Origin: an uncultured Solobacterium sp.
GTDB taxonomy: Bacteria > Bacillota_I > Bacilli_A > Erysipelotrichales > Erysipelotrichaceae
Assembly (NCBI GenBank): GCA_937895985.1
Contig: CALBKL010000318.1
Span: 1 to 7,256, forward strand
Direction: 5' to 3'
DNA length: 7,256 nt
Positions 1-6,200 of this stretch are shown here, piece by piece. The position numbers were made by a program, and so were the translations under genes. The notes under the pieces were generated by a model, which saw nothing but the letters and a program-made list of their open reading frames with translations, was not told the origin of the DNA and made no database searches. Positions within the stretch are counted from its first letter, which is position 1. Every line of letters begins with the position of its first letter.

Positions 1-39
1 TCCTCTTCGTCGGCAGCGTCAGATGTGTATAAGAGACAG
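1..39 (+). other. Illumina Nextera adapter left on the contig end (artefact)
   Basis: Positions 7-20 read TCGTCGGCAGCGTC and positions 21-39 read AGATGTGTATAAGAGACAG. Together they are the complete read-1 Nextera transposase adapter, the second part being the Tn5 mosaic end. The preceding six bases TCCTCT match the last six bases of the i5 index S503 (TATCCTCT, from memory), which sits directly before this adapter in a finished library molecule. This is library construct, not genome, so native sequence begins at about position 40. It also places an artificial in-frame stop (TAA at 30-32) upstream of the first gene, making that gene look as if it starts here when it is really cut. Confidence 0.98.
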
Positions 40-41
40 TA

Positions 42-692
42 CTAATATTGGGAAGTGTTGTAATGGTAAGGGAAAGCTTAGCTGAAAAGGCAAATGAAGT
101 ACAAAAGGAAACAGAAAGTACTACAGCCAATCCTGGAGGAAAAAAAACAGATAATACTCCAGATACTGGAACTTCCCAAGCAACAGATAATACTGAAAAT
201 CAGGAAGCAGCAAAGGATCCGGAGGCGGCACCAAAAGCTGAAGATACAGGAACAGCACCTGTAACTCAGACAGATGATATTTCAGACGGTTCAAAGTTTA
301 AAACATATAACAGTTATGAAAGTGCAGTTCTTGCAAAAAAGAATGCAAGCTCAATTTATCAGCTTAGTCAGCTTTATTTTAAGGATGGACTTTATGAAAG
401 AGCTGTAAATCTTGCAAAAAAAGATGTGTCAGGAGATATAAGAAATCTATTTGTTGTAGCTATAGGTTCAAGACTTCTGGGATATTATGATCAGTCTATA
501 GATTATTACAATAGAATATTGGCAACTTCACCTAGTCAGGCAGAAGCAAAACTTGGAATAGGAATTGCATATAAAGCAAAAGGAGAATTTTCAAAAGCTT
601 TAGGATACTTGAAAGACTATGCAAGATCAAATCCTAGTCAGGAAGTAGTAAAAGAGATAGCTGAGTTAAATGAACTGATTTCAAGCAAGTAA
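42..692 (+). CDS. TPR-repeat protein with membrane anchor and acidic linker, 5' truncated
   Basis: This is the C-terminal part of a protein whose start is lost at the adapter junction. The first native codons read LILGSVVMV, which looks like the end of a transmembrane helix. A low-complexity linker rich in Thr, Glu, Ala, Asp and Lys follows, to about position 290. The rest is helical with about three TPR-like units: around SIYQLSQLYFKDGLYERA, LLGYYDQSIDYYNRIL and AYKAKGEFSKALGYLK. TPRs are protein-interaction scaffolds. The layout suggests a single-pass membrane protein with TPRs on the far side of a flexible linker, but no specific function can be assigned. The frame is open to the adapter, so a TTG at 48 or ATG at 63 is unlikely to be the true start; neither has a good ribosome site. 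All six Arg codons are AGA/AGG and six of ten Ile codons are ATA, unlike the downstream genes. A terminator-like hairpin follows the stop. Confidence 0.8.
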   Translation, partial: LILGSVVMVRESLAEKANEVQKETESTTANPGGKKTDNTPDTGTSQATDNTENQEAAKDPEAAPKAEDTGTAPVTQTDDISDGSKFKTYNSYESAVLAKKNASSIYQLSQLYFKDGLYERAVNLAKKDVSGDIRNLFVVAIGSRLLGYYDQSIDYYNRILATSPSQAEAKLGIGIAYKAKGEFSKALGYLKDYARSNPSQEVVKEIAELNELISSK

Positions 693-720
693 AAATATTA
701 TTAAAAACGACTGAGTAGTT

Positions 721-748
721 ACGAATGTAATGAAAATTCGTTTTTTTT
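721..748 (+). terminator. Probable rho-independent terminator after the TPR gene
   Basis: ACGAAT (721-726) pairs perfectly with ATTCGT (736-741) around a 9-nt loop, and a run of eight T (741-748) follows. An alternative longer-loop pairing is AAAACGA (704-710) with TCGTTTT (738-744). The stem is short and AT-rich, so strength is uncertain, but the location just after the stop at 692 fits. Confidence 0.6.
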
Positions 749-759
749 ATTTAATTCTT

Positions 760-788
760 TTGGTAAGTAAATGGTTATACGCTAGAAT
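760..788 (+). promoter_or_regulatory. Predicted sigma-A promoter for the glutaredoxin-like gene
   Basis: A -35-like TTGGTA (760-765; four of six to TTGACA) and a -10-like TAGAAT (783-788; five of six to TATAAT) are separated by exactly 17 bp. Transcription would start near 795, leaving a leader of about 15 nt that contains the AGGAGG ribosome site at 798-803. It lies between a terminator and a gene start, which supports it. Confidence 0.45.
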
Positions 789-809
789 AAATAATATAGG
801 AGGCTTATT

Positions 810-1127
810 ATGATAAAGGTTTTTGGTAGTCCACTTTGTCCACATTGCGTTTCATGCAAAGAATTTCTAGAAAAAAATAATATTGCGTTTGAATATATCG
901 ACATTACTGGATCGATTCGCGCACTAAAACAATTTCTAGCTTTACGTGATCATTCTGAAGCGTATGATGATGCGAAAAGAGAAGGATATATCGGTATCCC
1001 AACACTTGTGTTAGAAGATGGATCGATTTGTTTTGACTATGAAGAATGGTTAAAAGGAGAAGAAATTTCAAAAGTAGGTGTAGTAGAGTCTGGACAGTCA
1101 TGTAATATTGACGGAACCGGATGTTAA
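810..1127 (+). CDS. Glutaredoxin-like thiol-redox protein
   Basis: A 105-residue thioredoxin-fold protein. It opens with a beta strand (IKVFGS) leading to the redox motif C10-P-H-C13, with a third cysteine at C16, and has the conserved cis-proline region GIPTLVLEDG (P64 in IPT). These are glutaredoxin hallmarks; the likely role is thiol-disulfide exchange in the cytoplasm, since no signal peptide is visible. The closest fit from memory is the 'glutaredoxin-related' group found in Firmicutes rather than classical CPYC glutaredoxins. The C-terminus ends in SCNIDGTGC, with cysteines at 98 and 105 that are not part of the core fold and could be a second redox pair or a metal site (inference). The start is well supported: AGGAGG at 798-803, six bases before ATG. 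It appears monocistronic, with a promoter-like sequence upstream and a strong terminator directly after the stop. Substrate and partner are unknown. Confidence 0.82.
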   Translation: MIKVFGSPLCPHCVSCKEFLEKNNIAFEYIDITGSIRALKQFLALRDHSEAYDDAKREGYIGIPTLVLEDGSICFDYEEWLKGEEISKVGVVESGQSCNIDGTGC

Positions 1128-1153
1128 GGCAAGTTATAACTTGTCTTTTTTTT
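1128..1153 (+). terminator. Strong rho-independent terminator after the glutaredoxin-like gene
   Basis: Immediately after the TAA stop, GGCAAGTT pairs with AACTTGTC (one G-T pair) around a tiny loop; the core CAAGTTATAACTTG (1130-1143) is a perfect palindrome. A run of eight T follows (1146-1153). This is a textbook intrinsic terminator and separates the glutaredoxin-like gene from the polymerase. Confidence 0.85.
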
Positions 1154-1157
1154 ACGT

Positions 1158-1163
1158 TATAAT
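1158..1163 (+). promoter_or_regulatory. Candidate -10 element for the polymerase/YolD operon
   Basis: A perfect TATAAT lies 21 bp before the polymerase start codon. No good -35 is present at 16-18 bp spacing; the candidates there (TTATAA, TATAAC) fall inside the terminator palindrome. Transcription from it would start near 1170 and give a leader of only about 15 nt. No LexA/DinR-type box (CGAAC-N4-GTTCG) is visible nearby. Confidence 0.4.
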
Positions 1164-1184
1164 AGTATCTACAGAGATAAATTT

Positions 1185-2696
1185 ATGAGTGAAAGAAGAA
1201 CATTTATTGCAATCGATTTAAAGTCGTTCTATGCATCTGTAGAATGCCAGGATCGTAATTTAAATCCACTTACAACAAATCTAGTAGTAGCTGATACTTC
1301 ACGTACGAATAAGACAATTTGTCTTGCGGTATCACCATCACTAAAAAAACTAGGTGTGTCGGGTAGACCTAGACTTTTTGAAGTGGAACAGAAGGTTAAG
1401 GAAATTAATCGTGAACGTCAAAGTAAGTTACATGGAAAACAATTTATAAAAGAGGAATGGAATCGGGATATATTAGAAAGTCATCCTGAATATAAAATGA
1501 CATATATTATCGCGCAGCCTCGTATGGCGAAATATCTTGAATATAGTGCAAAGATTTATAATATTTACTTGCGTTATATTGCTGCTGAGGATATCCATGT
1601 ATATTCGATTGATGAAGTGATGATGGATGTGACGGGATATTTGCGAACATATCATAAGACAGCAGAGGAACTAGCGAGAATGATGATATCAGCTGTCTAT
1701 GAAGAGACAGGAATTACAGCAACTGCTGGCATTGGATCAAACTTATATCTTGCGAAAGTTGCGATGGATATCATCGCAAAACATCTTCCAGCAGATCAAT
1801 ATGGTGTTCGTATCGGTGAACTAGATGAAATCAAATATCGAAAGCTTTTGTGGGACCATCAACCATTAACTGATTTTTGGCGAGTGGGTAGAGGTTATGT
1901 CCGCAAGCTTGCACAACATGGGATGTATACCATGGGGGATATCGCAAGATGTTCGATTGGTAAGGAAAGCGAGTATTTAAATGAAGAATTGTTATATAAA
2001 CTATTTGGAATAAATGCAGAATTACTGATTGATCATGCATGGGGATGTGAAACTTGCACCATGCATGCAATTAAGCATTATCAACCAAGCAATCATAGTT
2101 TTAGTTCAGGGCAAGTATTGATGTCTGGATATACGTTTTCGAAAGCAAAACTGGTCACAAAGGAAATGACAGAACAATTGATTTTGGATTTGGTTGCTAG
2201 GAAGATGACTACCAAACAAGTTGGTCTATACATTAGTTACGATGCGGAAAGTTTAAAGGATTGTGAAGTATCGATGGATATTCAAACAGCACTAGATTGG
2301 TATGGTAGAGAGGTTCCAAAACCAACAAATGGCACTATGAATTTGTCACATCATACTTCATTCTCGAAAGAGATTATGGAAGCTGTAGAACGGCTATTTG
2401 ATAAGATTGTTGATGCAAGATTGTTGGTGCGTAAGATAACAATCGCATTTATGAGTATCATCAGTGAGGAAGATGCTAAGAAGCGTATAGAAGCTACGCA
2501 ACTAGATTTATTCGCACCACCAACCGCGAAAGCAAAGATAACAAAAGTAGATGAAACAAAGGACCACCAACTACAACAAGCAATTTTATCTATCAAGCAT
2601 AAATATGGGAAGAATAAACTATTAAAAGGGAGAGATTTAGAAGAAGGTGCTACAGCTGTAGAACGAAATAATCAGATTGGAGGTCATAAGGCATGA
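1185..2696 (+). CDS. Y-family translesion DNA polymerase (UmuC/UvrX/YqjW-like)
   Basis: A 503-residue lesion-bypass polymerase of the type often carried on Firmicute prophages and conjugative elements. The N-terminal palm motif IAIDLKSFYASVE contains metal-binding D11 and aromatic Y16 in the usual steric-gate position. The second catalytic motif is S141-I-D-E144 (YSIDEVMMDVTGY), so both acidic clusters are intact. A helix-hairpin-helix-like thumb follows around residues 220-260 (FWRVGRGYVRKLAQHGMYTM), then a little-finger domain around 300-430. Residues 439-443 are QLDLF, matching the beta-clamp-binding consensus QL(S/D)LF, in the expected place after the little finger. The conserved basic tail (KHKYGKNKLLKG...QIGGHKA) indicates a full-length protein. 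The ATG at 1185 is the natural start by alignment to the catalytic motif, though its ribosome site (AGAGA, 1173-1177) is weak. It overlaps the YolD-like gene by 4 bp (ATGA), so the two are probably translationally coupled. B. subtilis yolD/uvrX and yqjX/yqjW are known paired equivalents. Confidence 0.95.
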   Translation: MSERRTFIAIDLKSFYASVECQDRNLNPLTTNLVVADTSRTNKTICLAVSPSLKKLGVSGRPRLFEVEQKVKEINRERQSKLHGKQFIKEEWNRDILESHPEYKMTYIIAQPRMAKYLEYSAKIYNIYLRYIAAEDIHVYSIDEVMMDVTGYLRTYHKTAEELARMMISAVYEETGITATAGIGSNLYLAKVAMDIIAKHLPADQYGVRIGELDEIKYRKLLWDHQPLTDFWRVGRGYVRKLAQHGMYTMGDIARCSIGKESEYLNEELLYKLFGINAELLIDHAWGCETCTMHAIKHYQPSNHSFSSGQVLMSGYTFSKAKLVTKEMTEQLILDLVARKMTTKQVGLYISYDAESLKDCEVSMDIQTALDWYGREVPKPTNGTMNLSHHTSFSKEIMEAVERLFDKIVDARLLVRKITIAFMSIISEEDAKKRIEATQLDLFAPPTAKAKITKVDETKDHQLQQAILSIKHKYGKNKLLKGRDLEEGATAVERNNQIGGHKA

Positions 2697-3103
2697 ATAA
2701 AAAGTATGAAGATATGCTGTATCTAGAACCTCCAGTATCTAAGATACATCGTAAGATGTCGATTTCAGAAAGAGCAGCCCAGTTTATGCCGTTTGCGGCA
2801 CTCACAGGCTATGAAGATTTAATTCGCGAATCCTCAAGAATGACACAACGACGTATTGAGTTATCGGAAACAGAAATAGAAGAATTAAAACATAAACTTG
2901 AATTTTTGCATGTTCATGAAAAAGAAAAACCATTGATTAAAGTTATGTATTTCTTGCAGGATTTAAAAAAGAATGGTGGTAGTTATCAAACAGTTGAGAA
3001 ATATTTGCATCGTATTGACGATATAGAAAAAAAGATTATTTTTAAAGATCGTACAATCATACAGTTTGATGAGATTATCTCAATTGAATATAAAGATTTT
3101 TAG
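2693..3103 (+). CDS. YolD-like protein, partner of the Y-family polymerase
   Basis: A 136-residue protein with the YolD-like signature: the segment SERAAQFMPFAALTGYEDLI (residues 25-44), an amphipathic central region, and a C-terminal part ending in an acidic/hydrophobic strand (FDEIISIEYKDF). YolD-like proteins are small Firmicute proteins encoded beside UmuC-like polymerases and are proposed to act like UmuD as polymerase partners; the biochemistry is poorly known. The gene starts in the last codons of the polymerase (ATGA overlap at 2693-2696) and has a GGAGG at 2679-2683, nine bases before the ATG and encoded within the conserved QIGGH tail of the polymerase. This arrangement should give a fixed ratio of the two products. 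Length is normal for the family and nothing looks broken. Confidence 0.87.
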   Translation: MNKKYEDMLYLEPPVSKIHRKMSISERAAQFMPFAALTGYEDLIRESSRMTQRRIELSETEIEELKHKLEFLHVHEKEKPLIKVMYFLQDLKKNGGSYQTVEKYLHRIDDIEKKIIFKDRTIIQFDEIISIEYKDF

Positions 3104-3104
3104 A

Positions 3105-3121
3105 TTGGCATAAAGTTGGCA
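3105..3121 (+). promoter_or_regulatory. Direct TTGGCA repeat resembling a sigma-54 -24/-12 promoter
   Basis: The sequence TTGGCATAAAGTTGGCA holds two TTGGCA copies 11 bp apart (start to start). The GG of the first copy and the GC of the second are separated by 10 bp, the diagnostic sigma-54 spacing (YTGGCACG-N4-TTGCW), with mismatches at three consensus positions. Transcription would begin near 3132, before the adhesin ribosome site. It could equally be a regulator-binding direct repeat or coincidence. Confidence 0.3.
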
Positions 3122-3143
3122 CAGGAATGTACAGACTTTTTTT
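3112..3143 (+). terminator. Weak candidate terminator after the YolD-like gene
   Basis: AAAGT (3112-3116) can pair with ACTTT (3135-3139), and T residues continue to 3143. The stem is only five AT-rich pairs with an 18-nt loop, so this is marginal. It lies just after the YolD-like stop, where a terminator would be expected, and overlaps the TTGGCA direct repeat. Confidence 0.3.
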
Positions 3144-3173
3144 CTATACATAAGTGAGTAGGGAGGAACTCAT

Positions 3174-3275
3174 ATGAAGATAAAAAAGATTAAGAAACAA
3201 ATTCAAAATTTGATTCTACGAATCATGTCAGTGCTAATGGTGTTTACGCTGATACCATACTTACATGTTTATGCA
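3174..3275 (+). other. Signal peptide of the adhesin
   Basis: Residues 1-34: basic n-region (MKIKKIKKQIQ), hydrophobic core (LILRIMSVLMVFTLIPYL), and an A-x-A-like site (HVYA before DSTT). This is consistent with Sec export and signal peptidase I cleavage after A34. Confidence 0.85.
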
Positions 3276-6200
3276 GACAGTACAACAATAACTTGTACAG
3301 ATGTACCGGGTAGACAAATCTATTATGTAGATGGAATTGCCTATGATACGCCAGAGTCACATTTCTTGCGTGCGGATGGAATCCCCGCATACTGTATACA
3401 GCCAAAAATACCAGACATCTATCATCCAATTGGCTATGTAGGAGAAGATCCAGGATGGACTAAGATGTCTGAACTTGATCAAAATATCATGCTTGCATAT
3501 GCATTCTTTGGATATGGCTTTGATGGTGAAAGGACAAATGAACGTTACTTGGCTGCGCAGGATTTAATTTGGGAATATTTAGGTACAACCAATATTACAC
3601 GTGCAACGATTGATACGACACAAAAGAAAAATGAAATTCGATCACTTGTAGAACAGTTACGTTTCATGCCAAATCTTCAAGTTATGGAGTATAACCAGAA
3701 CGTGAAGGAGGGCAGTTTCTTTACTGGTGAAATTGATGGCAACGTACCAGTACATGTAGTAAATACAAATGGTAGTCTTGATAACTTTGATGTAGTTGTT
3801 GAAAACGGAACACTTGTAGATGTGAATGGAGATCCTGTATCTACAGTTGTAGGAAATGACTTCTATGTCAAAGTTGCCATGGGCCAGCAGGCAAAGATTC
3901 GCTTTATCAATAAACTATTATCTCGTAATGATGAAGGTGGAGAAAATCAGATTATCTATCGTTCATCTATTAATCAAGATGTAATTAAGGCAGGGAAGTT
4001 ACGTGTGGATAGTGCAGAGATTAATCTACACGCTGTAGGGACAAGTATTAGCTTAATCAAGCGTGATATCGATACAAATCTACAACAGCCACAAGGTGCT
4101 GCAGAATCATTTGTAAAAACGAGTTATGAATTATTTGATGAAACAATGCAAAAACCAGTAGGAATGTTAAACATTGATGAAAGTGGTATTTCTAATACAA
4201 TTCAAGGGCTCTATTATTCACATCAGTATTCCGTCAAAGAGGTAACAGCAGCAACTGGATATAAGCTAGATACAGAAAAGAAGATTGTTTTATTTAATCA
4301 ATTACCAAATCATACGAATCACATCACACTGGATGTCTTAGATGATGTAATCACAGGCAAATTTCGTATTCATAAGTTATTTGTAGATAAAAATCAATCG
4401 GCACTTGCCACAAATGAACAGGGTGCTACATTTACTGCAATCTTACAAAAGTATATTGATCGTTTTGGAAGTTTTGAAGAGGCAAGTCAACACTTATCAG
4501 AATTTACACCAAAAGAATATGCGATTATTACGACAGATGAAGAGGGTAATGCAAAATCAGGGGAATTAGCATATGGAAAATATACCGTACGTCAAACAGG
4601 AGCTAAGGATAGTGAAATTGAACTATTGAAGGAAGATTTTGTATTCGAAGTATCTCATGAAAATCAACCTGACATAAAATATGAGATCAGCAATATCTCA
4701 AAGGAATATTATGTACGTCTTGTAAAGAAGGACACAGAAACAAACGAAATCATTGATTTCCATTCTGCAGGGTTCAAAATCAAAGACGCAAATGGTAACT
4801 ATATCGTTCAACGTATTGGAGAGAATAGTTATGATACATTTCAAACAAGCACAAAAGAAGAAATAAAATATCCTAAGGGAACATTCTGCGTCGTACAAGA
4901 AGGTGGTACAATCACAACTCCACTAAAGTTAGCGCCAGGCAGTTATACAATTGAAGAAATTAGTAGTCCAGTAGGATTTACAAGAGAACTGCAGGAGATT
5001 CCATTTACATTACAACAAGAGAATGTTGTAAAAGTAGATGAAGAAAATAATCAATATATTACAGTCGAAGTAAAGAATAATCGTATCTATGGACAGTTAG
5101 AACTACAAAAGAAAGTAGAAGAATATCAAAGTGACCGTAATTTAGTAACAGAAAAAAGTTTGGCTGGTATTGTTTTTAGGATGATTGCTGACGAAGATAT
5201 TATCGAGCCAATGCATGGAACTGTGATATTACCGAAAGGTCATGTGTTTACAGAATTTATAACAGATGAAAATGGATATGCTTTAGTGGAGAAGATTCCT
5301 TTAGGCAAGTATGTAGTACAAGAAATAAAGACACTTGATGGACTTGTATTAGATGAAACAACATATCCTGTACAGTTTGTGGAAGTCGATGATGTGACTG
5401 CTACGATTCACCGTAATCTTACAATTACAAATCAAATTACAAAGACAGAAATTACCAAAACGATGATTACGGGAAGTCCTGAAACACCTGGTGCTAAATT
5501 ACGCATTTTAGATGAAGAAAATACAATTGTTGATGAGTGGGTATCCGCTTATCAAGTAGCACATAAGATTGCAGGATTAACAACAGGAAAGAAGTATACA
5601 CTTCATGAAGAAATGACAGCAGATGGATACTACTATGCAGATGATATTACATTTACAGTAAATCCAGATGGATCAGTGCTAGCGGTTGAAATGATTGATA
5701 AACCGGTTGAATACCTGATTGAGAAAATAAATGAAGCTGGTAAAGCTGTAAGTGGTGTACGTTTACAACTAAAAAAACTATCAACTGGGGAGTTTGTGCC
5801 TTTACCAAATGATGGAGTAACTACATCAGAATTTATGCACCTAAATAACCTGCATGCAGGTGAACAATATGAATTAGAAGAAGTAGAGATAGTAAATGGT
5901 GTGCATCGTGCCTCAACAATCCAGTTTACAGTCCCGAAATACAATCCAACTACTACAGAACCTATTAAGATTCAAATGGTTGATTTAACTGTTGATATCT
6001 CATTAAAGAAGGTAGATGAAGATGGTCATACAGTTGTGGGTGCTATCTTAGATATTTATGAGGCTACTCTTAATGAAAATCAAGAATATGTACCAGTATT
6101 AGATGAAAACAATAATCCAAAGATCATACACCGTTTGGTTACTACAGAGGAAGAGGTTTATGACATTGGACAACATGTAAAAGGTGGAAGTAGTTATATC

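Noticed and set aside
48..50. TTG as the start codon of the TPR gene
   Set aside because: There is no ribosome site, it lies inside what looks like a transmembrane helix, and the upstream stop is in adapter sequence. The gene is truncated, not short.
904..1101. Minus-strand open frame opposite the glutaredoxin-like gene
   Set aside because: It is a low-complexity Leu/His-rich translation with no ribosome site; the + strand gene is well supported.
1130..1143. Perfect palindrome CAAGTTATAACTTG as an operator
   Set aside because: It follows a stop codon directly and is followed by eight T, so an intrinsic terminator explains it fully.
1831..2070. Minus-strand open frames within the polymerase (also 1473-1655 and 2351-2596)
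   Set aside because: They lie inside a strongly conserved gene, have no ribosome sites and resemble no known family.
3145..3150. TATACA as a -10 box for the adhesin
   Set aside because: The nearest TTGGCA (3116-3121) leaves a 23-bp spacer and no other -35 fits at 16-18 bp.
5633..5944. Minus-strand 103-codon open frame inside the adhesin (also 3244-3429, 4698-4898, 6201-6395)
   Set aside because: It is a shadow of the + strand adhesin frame; composition is Ser/Thr/Cys-rich nonsense with no start context.
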